Below the pieces are notes generated by a model. It worked only from the letters and a program-made list of their open reading frames with translations. It was not told the DNA's origin and ran no database searches. From assembly GCA_964627055.1 (NCBI GenBank), contig CAZVGV010000018.1, positions 1 through 14,833 of the forward strand: a stretch of 14,833 nt of DNA. Reading direction: 5' to 3'. Below, in pieces: positions 6,176-14,341 of the stretch; positions within the stretch are counted from its first letter, which is position 1; each line of letters starts with the position of its first letter. The DNA comes from JBBTQS01 sp964627055. GTDB taxonomy: Bacteria; Patescibacteriota; Patescibacteriia; Magasanikbacterales; JBBTQS01. Made by a program: the position numbers and the translations under genes.

Positions 6176-6652
6176 ATGCGCACCGTACGTACTGCTTCAC
6201 GTTTCCTCGGGTTCATTCTGGTTCTTGTACTGATCGGCTGTACACACATGAACCACCCTGGGCAGAATCTACGTGTAACAACTGTTCCTGATACACACCG
6301 CGCGCTCGTACACGCGCACAGTGGTGTGCTCCTCCCTGAGGAGTATGCACCGGTGTGTGGAACCGACGGACACGTCTGGTTCAACGAGCAAGCGGCGAAC
6401 ACTGCAGGCATCAAACCGCTTCACCGCGGTGAGTGCAGCGCACAGGAGTTTGTCCGGAACACCAGGATCAACCCTCGTGCCCTCATCGAAATCGATGCCG
6501 CACTGCGCTACGGCGCTACACGACGGTTCGGCAACTCACATGTCTGTTTCGCAGATAACGACTGCTTGCCCGACGAGGTGTGCGACAAGAGCAAGTCTCT
6601 CAACAAGGGATCTCTTCTTGCCCATGGCTACTGTGCCACCCCGGGCGAGTAG
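6176..6652 (+). CDS. Lipoprotein with a degenerate Kazal-like module
   Basis: The 158-aa product has a signal peptide with a lipobox LIGC (19-22), so C22 would be lipidated and the protein anchored outside the membrane. Residues 56-87 look like a Kazal-type protease-inhibitor module: EYAPVCGTDG (57-65 core), N70, an AGI at 77-79 and a closing GEC. C61 and C87 match the pair that bridges in Kazal domains, whereas the partner at the usual NxC position is Q72 and its upstream partner is also missing. A second cysteine-rich part has C124, C130, C136 and C153. ATG 6176 follows GGAGA by 5 nt; longer in-frame starts precede the promoter. Whether it inhibits proteases is uncertain; an adhesion or structural role is also possible. 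No terminator is visible after it. Confidence 0.75.
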   Translation: MRTVRTASRFLGFILVLVLIGCTHMNHPGQNLRVTTVPDTHRALVHAHSGVLLPEEYAPVCGTDGHVWFNEQAANTAGIKPLHRGECSAQEFVRNTRINPRALIEIDAALRYGATRRFGNSHVCFADNDCLPDEVCDKSKSLNKGSLLAHGYCATPGE

Positions 6653-6681
6653 CGCAGCAACCCAGTCACGGATATAGCCCC

Positions 6682-6711
6682 TTGACTGCGAAACTCGAAC
6701 TGTAGTAATCT
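6682..6711 (+). promoter_or_regulatory. Promoter of the 66-aa membrane-protein gene
   Basis: TTGACT (6682-6687), an 18-nt spacer and TAATCT (6706-6711) predict a start near 6718. The -10 match is weaker than in the neighbours. A short GTC(TTCG)GAC hairpin (6728-6737) lies near the 5' end of the leader. Confidence 0.55.
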
Positions 6712-6763
6712 CCTGCTACGTGTGGTTGTCTTCGGACCATTCCACCACCCTGGGGAGGTGCTC

Positions 6764-6964
6764 ATGCATCAATCCGTGTGGGGGTTGTTCATTGTCATGT
6801 GCGGCATGTTGGTATGGATACCAGTTTGGGTACCCCAGAGATCCAAGATGCTTCACAAGATTCGTGCGTGCTCGCGACAAACATCGCGCCACGCACATGA
6901 ACGACCTGGGAACGCAGATTCACGTCTGCGCAACCACCTCGCGATTATGAAGCGCGTTTGGTGA
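6764..6964 (+). CDS. Small single-span membrane protein of unknown function
   Basis: I do not recognise a family. The 66-aa product has one hydrophobic segment at residues 4-23 (VWGLFIVMCGMLVWIPVWV region) followed by a strongly basic tail rich in R, K and H. By the positive-inside rule the tail would be cytoplasmic and the N-terminus outside. ATG 6764 is preceded by GGGGAGG with a 5-nt gap; an in-frame ATG at 6722 would add 14 residues but has no SD and lies almost at the transcript start. A promoter upstream and a terminator downstream support a real gene. The coding region also contains inverted repeats, such as CGCAGA/TCTGCG (6913-6930), so a structured RNA is the alternative reading. Confidence 0.5.
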   Translation: MHQSVWGLFIVMCGMLVWIPVWVPQRSKMLHKIRACSRQTSRHAHERPGNADSRLRNHLAIMKRVW

Positions 6965-6970
6965 GCCCAG

Positions 6971-7047
6971 CCCGTGACAACACGGGACCACCTCTAGCCC
7001 TCCGTCCGCACAGATAACACTGAGCGGGCGGAGACTTTTTTTATTTA
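6971..7047 (+). terminator. 3' untranslated hairpin and rho-independent terminator
   Basis: A perfect hairpin CCCGTG/CACGGG with loop ACAA (6971-6986) lies just after the stop of the membrane-protein gene. The terminator follows: CTCCGtCCGC/GCGGgCGGAG (7000-7009/7024-7033), then ACTTTTTTTATTT. Its T run overlaps the stop codon of the convergent queA gene. On the minus strand no T tract follows the stem, so queA has no clear intrinsic terminator. Confidence 0.85.
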
Positions 7048-8072
7048 ATGAACATCGCGTCTCCAAAACTGTAAAAATAGTACTCTCGCGCGATCGCTTC
7101 CTTATACGCAGTGAGAATACGATCGCGCCCTGCGAAGGCACTCACAAGGACAAGGAGTGTCGATTTGGGCAAATGGAAATTGGTGATCATAGCATCGATG
7201 ACCCGGAACGTGAATCCTGGAGTAATGAAACAGTTCACATCACCCACAAATGGCACGAGTTCGCCGTCATGTGCAAGCGCAACACCTTCAAGCGTTCGCA
7301 CTGTGGTAGTACCAACCGCGATGACACGCTTCCCTGCTCGACGTGTTGCAGCAATGACCCCCACAGTCTCAGCGGTAACTTCGACCCACTCGCTGTGCAT
7401 TTCGTGTTCTTCAATCGTGTCTGTCTTCATGGGCTGGAATGTGCCGATGCCCACATGGAGTGTAACCTCTGCGAACTGTACACCCCGCTCGCGAAGGGTT
7501 GCGATAAGCTCATCAGTGAAATGAAATCCTGCGGTTGGCGCAGCAACCGATCCTTCGGCACTGGCGTAGACTGTCTGATACTGTTCAATCTCGGTTGGCT
7601 CAGCACCTACATATGGCGGGACCGGAATATGGCCGTAGCGATTAGCGAGTTCGCGCACACCTGCAGGATCGAGCTCGAATCGAACGTCAACACGACCATC
7701 TTCGTGTTTGTTCGCAATCACGCAGGAGAAGTCGTCTGCAAATTGTACGATGTCCCCGATGTGCGCCTTGCGGCCTGGGCGCATGAGGGTCTGCCAAACG
7801 CCGTCAGCATCGTGGCGCAGAAGAAATACTTCGATTTCTACACCGCTGGGCAATCGGCCAAAGAGCCGGGCCTTGAACACCTTCGTATTGTTCCAAACAA
7901 GCAAGTCACCAGGCTCGAGATAGTCGACAATGTCACGGAAGATACGGTGTTCGCGCTCGCCCGTCGCACGGTTGAGTACCAAAAGTCGACACGCGTCTCG
8001 CGGATCAGAAAGCTGCTGTCCAATGCGTGATTCTGGGAGTTCGTATTCGTACTCACTGACCGATGTGGCCAT
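7041..8072 (-). CDS. queA: S-adenosylmethionine:tRNA ribosyltransferase-isomerase
   Basis: Uses the ribosyl part of S-adenosylmethionine to turn preQ1 already in tRNA into epoxyqueuosine, the step after Tgt. The 343-aa length is typical. Family segments are all present: GHIPVPPYV (147-155), YQTVYA (165-170), GSVAAPTAGFHF (174-185), LHVGIGTFQP (205-214), VGTTTVRTLE (253-262), NFHLPKSTLLVLVSAFAG (298-315) and YSFGDAMFI (334-342). ATG 8070-8072 lies 3 nt after the mltG stop; no well-spaced SD is visible, so translation is probably coupled. It is the last gene of the seven-gene run and converges with the small plus-strand genes. No queG or queH is in the window. Confidence 0.97.
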   Translation of the reverse strand: MATSVSEYEYELPESRIGQQLSDPRDACRLLVLNRATGEREHRIFRDIVDYLEPGDLLVWNNTKVFKARLFGRLPSGVEIEVFLLRHDADGVWQTLMRPGRKAHIGDIVQFADDFSCVIANKHEDGRVDVRFELDPAGVRELANRYGHIPVPPYVGAEPTEIEQYQTVYASAEGSVAAPTAGFHFTDELIATLRERGVQFAEVTLHVGIGTFQPMKTDTIEEHEMHSEWVEVTAETVGVIAATRRAGKRVIAVGTTTVRTLEGVALAHDGELVPFVGDVNCFITPGFTFRVIDAMITNFHLPKSTLLVLVSAFAGRDRILTAYKEAIAREYYFYSFGDAMFIK

Positions 8073-8075
8073 ACC

Positions 8076-9158
8076 TTAAAGATACTTCCGATTCGCAGCA
8101 TGTTCCTCGAGCGTACGACCATAGTACACAGTGCCGTCTTTACTCGTAAGGAAAAACCACTTGTCGTTGGGTTCTGGAGTAATAACGGCGCGGATCGAAT
8201 CAATACTCGGATTATTAATTGGTCCTGGCGGCAACCCACGATGTTTATACGTGTTATACGGTGACGTATTCTTGATGTCCTGCGCACTCGCCGATGGCGT
8301 GTTCTTCTCTGTGATGTAATTCACACTGGAATCCACCTGTAAAGGCCACCCCTGCTCAAGACGGCGCCACATAATATCCGCGACCTTACGTCGATCCTCG
8401 GTACCACGAACTTCTGCTTCAATGATACTTGCCATGGTGAGGACCTCAAAGAAAGAATACTGTTTATAAAATTTCTCACTCGTCACATCTCGATCGGTTG
8501 CCTCTTGTACTTTTTCCTCCATTTCCTTCATCGCCTTTTCCACAATCTCGTCGACAGTTGCATCAGCAAAAACGCGATAGGTGTCCGGGAAAATGAACCC
8601 TTCCACAGATACGTTCTGCGGGCGAGTTTCAAGGACATCGAGATCTGGGAGAGACCGCTCTGGCGCACCTACACCTCCTATGTACACCCGCGCAGGAACG
8701 CCTGTTACTTTGTACAGTTCTTCAGCGCTTGGAATCACCTGCTCACGCACGAGGTACTTGGCAATATCACGCAGATCCCACCCCTCAATGAACGTAAGCG
8801 ACTTCTCACGACTCTCATTCTGACTAGTAAATGTTCTAAGAAGATCAAGGATGCTTTCGTCACGAGGCACGGTAAAGTCACCAGCACGAATAACACGGTC
8901 AGCATCTGTTACTTTTGCTGCGAACTCAAAAAGCCAAATATCCTTCGACGGAAGCGCCCCGATGCGTGCCAGTTCTTCAGCGACAGAACGAACCGACGCT
9001 CCTTTTGCAATGCGCACCTGCACGTCCCCTTCCCCATCGCGCAACCATACGGGCCAGACAATCATGAAAAAAACGCAAAGCAACACCACCACTACTGCAA
9101 TAACCCACTGCGTATTTCTCGGACGACGCGCTGTGTGCAAAATGGTGGAATTGGGCAT
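8076..9158 (-). CDS. mltG: Endolytic murein transglycosylase MltG
   Basis: Membrane-anchored enzyme that cuts nascent peptidoglycan strands and so sets their length. The 360-aa protein has a short cytoplasmic N-terminus, one transmembrane segment at about 18-39, a LysM-like part at about 46-110 and the YceG/MltG catalytic domain. The catalytic segment LTMASIIEAEV places the essential glutamate at E247. LQVDSSVNYI (273-282), SPYNTYKHRGLPPGPINNPS (299-318) and the terminal EEH segment match the family. ATG 9156-9158 lies 12 nt after the manC stop without an SD. The neighbouring queA may be co-transcribed only for convenience; no functional tie is known. Confidence 0.95.
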   Translation of the reverse strand: MPNSTILHTARRPRNTQWVIAVVVVLLCVFFMIVWPVWLRDGEGDVQVRIAKGASVRSVAEELARIGALPSKDIWLFEFAAKVTDADRVIRAGDFTVPRDESILDLLRTFTSQNESREKSLTFIEGWDLRDIAKYLVREQVIPSAEELYKVTGVPARVYIGGVGAPERSLPDLDVLETRPQNVSVEGFIFPDTYRVFADATVDEIVEKAMKEMEEKVQEATDRDVTSEKFYKQYSFFEVLTMASIIEAEVRGTEDRRKVADIMWRRLEQGWPLQVDSSVNYITEKNTPSASAQDIKNTSPYNTYKHRGLPPGPINNPSIDSIRAVITPEPNDKWFFLTSKDGTVYYGRTLEEHAANRKYL

Positions 9159-9170
9159 GAAGAACGAACG

Positions 9171-10259
9171 TTAGAGATGGCGTGAACCATCAGAATGATC
9201 GGAGATTTTCTTAATCAACGCCTTAAGCTCACCAGATTTCTCTGCAGGACAAATAAGTAATACATCGTCAGTATCAACAATGATCGTATCCTCCATACCA
9301 AGAACAGCGACCATCTTTCCTTCTGGCGCGAACACGAGATTACCAGCAGATTCATGTGAGACGATGGTACCACGGTGTACATTACCTTCTTCGTTTTTTT
9401 CCATGAGATGCTTGATGGTCTGCCATTTGCCTACATCACTCCATTGCATCGTTGTGTCCACAACCGTAGCAAGCTCGGAGACGTGTTGCATGAGCATCGT
9501 CTCTACTGTTTCAGCCGGAATACGTGCATACGCACGCTGTACGGCAGTTTTGCTCGCCTTACTCATTGCTTCCACTGCTTCCTGCGCTGCTGTCCAAACC
9601 TCTGGCTTGTACTGTTCCCACACGCGTGCAGCAGTACCTACTGTCCATGCATACATGCCAATGTGAGCATAATAGCGCCCCGTCGCGATGAGCTCACGAC
9701 TTCGAGCCTGATCAGGTTTTTCTACCCAGTCTGCAATAAGGGTCACACTGTGACCTGGTGTCTCATCCACAAGCGTTCCAGTGCTCACGTACGTGTATCC
9801 ATCACTTGGAACTACAGGCAGCGTCGATGGCGCAACCACATACTCACTATGACCCTTGAGAAATTGTTCAATGTCTTGCATTAACATGCGGAAGGCTCCT
9901 TCATCCCCAATATAGTCGTCAGATGGAATCGTAAGCACCACCGTATCGCCTGGAACACCTTGAGCGCGAAGATATGCAGTTTCAAGGGCAATCGCAGCAC
10001 CAGTATTGCGCGCCTCTGGTTCGAGAATGTAATTCGTTGATGGAATCTCTGGAATGAGTTCTGCAAGTGCTTCTACATACTCCTCATTACACGAAACATA
10101 AATGTCCTCGCAAGTCGCTACAAGACTATACACACGCTCAAATGCCATGCGCAACAACACTTTGTTGCCAAAGATTTGCTGAAACTGCTTGGGCTTATGT
10201 CGTCGGGAAAGTGGCCAGAGACGGGTACCATGTCCTCCTGCGCGGATCACAATTTTCAT
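9171..10259 (-). CDS. manC: Mannose-1-phosphate guanylyltransferase
   Basis: Makes GDP-mannose from mannose-1-phosphate and GTP, the donor for mannosylated or derived surface glycans. The 362-aa protein carries the nucleotidyltransferase signature RAGGHGTRLWPLSRR (6-20) and PKQF (23-26), EPEARNTGAAIA (80-91), IPSDDYI (111-117), VEKPD and WSDVGKW. It is the short form without a fused phosphomannose isomerase domain. ATG 10257-10259 is supported by AGGA (10265-10268), which overlaps the gpmI stop TAG and sits 5 nt upstream, the clearest SD within the seven-gene run. No phosphomannomutase or isomerase gene is in the window. Specificity for mannose rather than another hexose phosphate is inferred from family resemblance. 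Confidence 0.9.
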   Translation of the reverse strand: MKIVIRAGGHGTRLWPLSRRHKPKQFQQIFGNKVLLRMAFERVYSLVATCEDIYVSCNEEYVEALAELIPEIPSTNYILEPEARNTGAAIALETAYLRAQGVPGDTVVLTIPSDDYIGDEGAFRMLMQDIEQFLKGHSEYVVAPSTLPVVPSDGYTYVSTGTLVDETPGHSVTLIADWVEKPDQARSRELIATGRYYAHIGMYAWTVGTAARVWEQYKPEVWTAAQEAVEAMSKASKTAVQRAYARIPAETVETMLMQHVSELATVVDTTMQWSDVGKWQTIKHLMEKNEEGNVHRGTIVSHESAGNLVFAPEGKMVAVLGMEDTIIVDTDDVLLICPAEKSGELKALIKKISDHSDGSRHL

Positions 10260-10266
10260 ACATTTC

Positions 10267-11865
10267 CTACGAGATTAGTGGGCTACCGGTCATGTCGTGA
10301 GGCTGCGGCACCTGAAGAATTTTTAGCACGGTTGGTGCCACATCGGCAAGGATGCCCACCGGAGGCAATACGCTGAGATCTCCTTCAATCACATCACCGG
10401 TACCACCGCGCACTCCTTCCCATTGGCGCCCAACAATAACGAACGGAATTGGATTAGTACTATGTTCCTTGTCCATCACTCCTGTCTGTACATTGACTAA
10501 CTCTTCGCCATTTCCATGATCGGCAGTGATCAGCACTACACCCCCTTTTGCAAGAGACACATCAACGATCTTGCCAATACAGGTATCAAGAACTTCCATA
10601 GCCTTCACCGTTGCTTCAAGATTACCCGTATGCGCGACCATGTCAGCATTGGCGAAGTTCAGAACGATGAAGTCGTACTTTTCTGATTCGATCGCGCGTA
10701 CCGTAGCATCTGTAATCTGGGGTGCTGACATCTCAGGAGCTTGATCATAGGATGCAACTTTGGGCGACGGAATAATCTGTCGATCTTCCCCTGGAAACGG
10801 ATCCTCAATAGTGCCGTTGAGGAAGAAAGTCACGTGCGCATACTTCTCGGTTTCTGCAATATGGAATTGCTTGAGCCCAGCATCGCTGATCGCTTCTGCA
10901 AGCCCATTGTGGACAACTTGTGGAGGGAATGCGACGTGCGTTGGCAACCCCTGCTCATACTCTGCCATGGTCACAAAAAAGAGGTTCTGTACGGCCGTGC
11001 GCGGGAATGAATCAAAGGTCGGAAGCACGAAGGCACGTGCGAGCTGTCGTGCGCGGTCTGGGCGGAAGTTCGTGAAAATCACCGCATCGTTGTCTGCGAT
11101 TTTTGCTACTGGCGCACCGCCCTTGGTGATCACAGTTGGAACAAATTCTTCATCGTACACTTTGCGGTCATACGACGCGGTGATGGCAGCGATCGGATCC
11201 TGCGCTGACTCCTTGCCTGTCCCCTGAGTCACGAGATCATAGGCAGCCTGTACTCGATCCCAACGATTATCACGGTCCATGGCATAGTAACGACCACACA
11301 ACGATGCAATCTCGCCCACACCGAATTCAGCTATTTTTTGCTGCAGACGTTCAATACTCCCCTTGCCGCTGTTAAATGCCGTGTCTCGGCCATCGAGGAA
11401 TGCGTGGACGAAAACACGCGTCACACCTTGCGCCTTCGCGAGCTGGAGAAGTGCGTAGATGTGTTCCTCAGATCCATGTACGTTGCCAGGGCTTGCAATA
11501 CCCATGATATGCAGCGCACTCTTGTGCGACTTCGCATGTTCGATTGCATCCAGGAACGCACGATTCTGAGCGAATTCTCCGCTGGCGATACTCTTGTCGA
11601 TGAGCGGAAGCATCTGGTAGTACACGCGGCCTGCGCCGATGTTGAGGTGACCAACTTCTGAGTTACCCATTTCACCACGCGAAAGACCTACATCTACACC
11701 AGAAGCAGTGATGGTCATGGCAGGATAGGTGCGAATAAGCCGTGAGAACACAGGCATCTTTGCACGTGCAATCGCATTTCCTTCGCCAGCAGGTGCAATA
11801 CCAAACCCATCGCAGATCACGAGGACAACGGGCTTGGGTCGATTCGACGACGTGGTTGTTGGCAT
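10267..11865 (-). CDS. gpmI: 2,3-bisphosphoglycerate-independent phosphoglycerate mutase
   Basis: Interconverts 3- and 2-phosphoglycerate through a phosphoserine, using two metal ions (usually Mn). The 532-aa length fits the family (about 510-550). Visible are the metal-binding VICDGFG (16-22), the catalytic serine in GNSEVGHLNIGAGR with S69, the substrate loop HAFLDGRDT, FTNFRPDRARQL, NFANADMVAHTGN and TADHGNGEE in the phosphatase-like domain. ATG 11863-11865 lies 15 nt after the eno stop and has no SD. The protein begins with a short polar extension before the core strand. It sits between eno and manC, completing three successive glycolytic steps on one transcript. Confidence 0.97.
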   Translation of the reverse strand: MPTTTSSNRPKPVVLVICDGFGIAPAGEGNAIARAKMPVFSRLIRTYPAMTITASGVDVGLSRGEMGNSEVGHLNIGAGRVYYQMLPLIDKSIASGEFAQNRAFLDAIEHAKSHKSALHIMGIASPGNVHGSEEHIYALLQLAKAQGVTRVFVHAFLDGRDTAFNSGKGSIERLQQKIAEFGVGEIASLCGRYYAMDRDNRWDRVQAAYDLVTQGTGKESAQDPIAAITASYDRKVYDEEFVPTVITKGGAPVAKIADNDAVIFTNFRPDRARQLARAFVLPTFDSFPRTAVQNLFFVTMAEYEQGLPTHVAFPPQVVHNGLAEAISDAGLKQFHIAETEKYAHVTFFLNGTIEDPFPGEDRQIIPSPKVASYDQAPEMSAPQITDATVRAIESEKYDFIVLNFANADMVAHTGNLEATVKAMEVLDTCIGKIVDVSLAKGGVVLITADHGNGEELVNVQTGVMDKEHSTNPIPFVIVGRQWEGVRGGTGDVIEGDLSVLPPVGILADVAPTVLKILQVPQPHDMTGSPLIS

Positions 11866-11880
11866 AAAACAACGGCGAGA

Positions 11881-13140
11881 TTAACGCGCTGCAAGTTCTG
11901 CTTCGATTGCCATCACACGATTGTACTTCTCTACACGTTCGGAGCGTGAAAGCGAACCTGCTTTGAGATAGTCTGCATTCACTGCGACTGCGAGATCAGC
12001 GATCGTGGTGTCTATGGTTTCGCCACTGCGGTGCGAGACAGAGACACGATATCCATGCTTCTTCGCAAGCGTAATTGCATCGAGTGTCTCCGTGAGTGTA
12101 CCAATCTGATTGACCTTGATAAGAATGGCGTTGGCAACATGACGATCGATGCCCATCTGAAGACGTTCAGTGTTGGTGACGAAAAGATCATCGCCTACAA
12201 TTGCATGCTTGGCGCCCAACGACTCAGTGATTTTCGCCCAGTTGTCCCAATCATCTTCTGCAAGCGGATCTTCGATGGAGACAAATGGATATTTCTTGCA
12301 CCAGGTACGCACCGTCTCAATCATTTCTTCACCTGTGAGCGCACGGTCTGCATGGAGTGCATATTTGCCGTTCTCAAAAAATTCCGACGACGCAATATCC
12401 AGAGCAAGCGAGAAATCCTTGCCTGGCTTGTACCCAGATTTTTCGATCGAGCGTACAAGGAATTCAAACGCTTCTTCTTCGCTCTTGAAGGGCGGAGCAA
12501 ATCCACCTTCGTCCCCTACAGCGACACTATAGCCCGCTTTTGCGCCCATGGACTTCAGTGTCTGGAAAACCTCCGCACCCATGCGTACACGCTCTGCGAA
12601 CTTCTTCGCATGCGGAAGAATCATGATTTCCTGCACTTTGAGGCCAGAGTTTGCATGGCGACCACCATTAATCACATTCATGGTTGGCTGCGGCATAATC
12701 CACTTGGTCTCTTTGCGATTCCAGAGATTGCGGATGTAGCGATACAGTGGCTGCTTGCGCGATGCAGCTGCGGCGTGCGCTACAGCAAGTGAGACGCCCA
12801 AGATCGCGTTGGCGCCCAACTTCTTCTTGTTTGGTGTTCCGTCGAGTTCGCAAAGCTCTGCGTCAATCGCGCGCTGCTGTGTTGCATCCATGCCGCGCAA
12901 TGCACGAGCAAAAATGGTGTTCACGTTCTTTACTGCCTTAAGTACACCCTTCCCTTGGAAGCGCTTACTCGTCGTGTCGCGTAACTCCCAGGCTTCATGC
13001 ACACCTGTCGACGCACCCGATGGCACACTTGCCCAGCCGTACGATCCGTCAGCGAGACGCACTTCCACTTTCACAGTTGGGTTGCCACGTGAATCAAGGA
13101 TTTCGGAGGCTACAACAGACTTAATAGCTGATTTTTGCAT
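11881..13140 (-). CDS. eno: Enolase
   Basis: Dehydrates 2-phosphoglycerate to phosphoenolpyruvate; Mg-dependent. The 419-aa product shows SEILDSRGNPTV (12-23), SGASTG (41-46), GGRHANSGLKVQE (159-171), VGDEGGFAPP with catalytic E211, Mg ligands D248, E290 and D317, catalytic K342 in LIKVNQIGT, and SHRSGET (369-375). ATG 13138-13140 is chosen because it begins the conserved N-terminus and lies 4 nt after the pgk stop; the in-frame extension upstream overlaps pgk and would add 24 unrelated residues. No SD is seen, so coupling with pgk is likely. SHRSGETIDTTIAD has I where many enolases have E, a minor variation. Confidence 0.97.
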   Translation of the reverse strand: MQKSAIKSVVASEILDSRGNPTVKVEVRLADGSYGWASVPSGASTGVHEAWELRDTTSKRFQGKGVLKAVKNVNTIFARALRGMDATQQRAIDAELCELDGTPNKKKLGANAILGVSLAVAHAAAASRKQPLYRYIRNLWNRKETKWIMPQPTMNVINGGRHANSGLKVQEIMILPHAKKFAERVRMGAEVFQTLKSMGAKAGYSVAVGDEGGFAPPFKSEEEAFEFLVRSIEKSGYKPGKDFSLALDIASSEFFENGKYALHADRALTGEEMIETVRTWCKKYPFVSIEDPLAEDDWDNWAKITESLGAKHAIVGDDLFVTNTERLQMGIDRHVANAILIKVNQIGTLTETLDAITLAKKHGYRVSVSHRSGETIDTTIADLAVAVNADYLKAGSLSRSERVEKYNRVMAIEAELAAR

Positions 13141-13144
13141 ATAA

Positions 13145-14329
13145 TTACTTGATGAGAGCTTCAATACCTGGGAGCTTCTTCCCAGAAAGATACTCGAGCA
13201 TGGCGCCACCACCTGTACTCACGTGACGAATATACTGTACCATATGGTGCCGACGCGCTGCATCCACGGTTTCGCCGCCGCCAATCACCACATGCGCGCC
13301 GCGACGAGCTGCTGCACCGACGGCCGCCATGATTGCCATAGTGCCAAGTTGATATTCACGCCGTTCGAAGAAACCAAGTGGACCGTTCCAAACAATCGTT
13401 TGTGCAGTCTCAATAATCTCACGATACTGCGCGATGGTTGCTGGCCCAATATCATTGATACGCATTGCACCTTCAGCAAGCACATGTGGACGATGCTCGA
13501 CTGCAACATGACGCACGTGCGTCTCATGCGACTTCCCTACCGCAACATCTACCGGTGCGTACACCTCCTTCTTCTTGGCAAGCGCTGCTGCCTGACGAAG
13601 GTATTTCTCATCGTAGACTGAGTCACCCATTTCATATTTCTGACTCGCTAGCACCGTGTTGGCCACACCACCTCCAAGGAGAATGGCATCAAACTTTGGG
13701 CCAAGCATTTCGATGACAGGAAGTTTGGTCTCGATCTTCACACCGCCAATAATAAGCACCGCAGGGTGGCGTGGTGTAAAGACACGCGCAAGTTCCGCAA
13801 CTTCTCGTTCAAGTTGCAGACCTGCATATGACGGAAGATGATGCGTCACTGCGACCACACTTGCTGCAGTACGATGCGAAACACTAAATGCATCATTGAT
13901 ATACACCTCTCCCAGTTGCGCAAGTGTCTTACCAAATGCCGGATCATTCTCTTCTTCTCCCAAATAAAACCGTATATTTTCTAGCACGTAAATCGTCCCT
14001 GGCTCTTGTGCTTCAAGCACGTTCGTACACGCAGGTGAACCAATCCGATCTCGCACAAAATGCACCGGCGCCTTCACGAGCTTTGCGAGATGATCAGCAA
14101 TAGGTGCCAACGACAATGCCGCAACCTTCTTCCCCTCAGGTCGTCCAAGATGCGCAAGGATGCGAACACACGCTCCTTGTTCAGTCAGAGCGATAAGCGT
14201 CGGAATCGCCGCAATCATGCGTGAATCGTCAGTGATCTGCCCGCGTTCCATGGGAACATTGAGATCAAGACGCAGAAGTACACGCGTTCCACGAGTAATC
14301 CGCGCCTCTCGCATGCGTGCCATTGTCAT
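13145..14329 (-). CDS. pgk: Phosphoglycerate kinase
   Basis: Transfers phosphate from 1,3-bisphosphoglycerate to ADP, the first ATP-yielding step of glycolysis. The 394-aa protein has the substrate-binding RLDLNVP (20-26), HLGRPEGKK (60-68), LENIRFYLGEEEN, NDAFSVSHRTAAS, the nucleotide-side GGVKIETK, DIGPATI, VWNGPLGFFE, GGGET and STGGGAMLEYLSG, ending GKKLPGIEAL as in the family. ATG 14327-14329 lies 12 nt after the gatB stop; ATGs at codons 3 and 6 are possible alternatives and none has an SD. It starts the block of three glycolytic genes; gapA, tpiA and pyk are not in the window. Confidence 0.97.
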   Translation of the reverse strand: MTMARMREARITRGTRVLLRLDLNVPMERGQITDDSRMIAAIPTLIALTEQGACVRILAHLGRPEGKKVAALSLAPIADHLAKLVKAPVHFVRDRIGSPACTNVLEAQEPGTIYVLENIRFYLGEEENDPAFGKTLAQLGEVYINDAFSVSHRTAASVVAVTHHLPSYAGLQLEREVAELARVFTPRHPAVLIIGGVKIETKLPVIEMLGPKFDAILLGGGVANTVLASQKYEMGDSVYDEKYLRQAAALAKKKEVYAPVDVAVGKSHETHVRHVAVEHRPHVLAEGAMRINDIGPATIAQYREIIETAQTIVWNGPLGFFERREYQLGTMAIMAAVGAAARRGAHVVIGGGETVDAARRHHMVQYIRHVSTGGGAMLEYLSGKKLPGIEALIK

Positions 14330-14341
14330 AACGCAAAGCCG

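Noticed and set aside
13141..13212. Longer start for enolase
   Set aside because: The extra 24 residues overlap pgk and match nothing in enolases; ATG 13138-13140 begins the conserved N-terminus.
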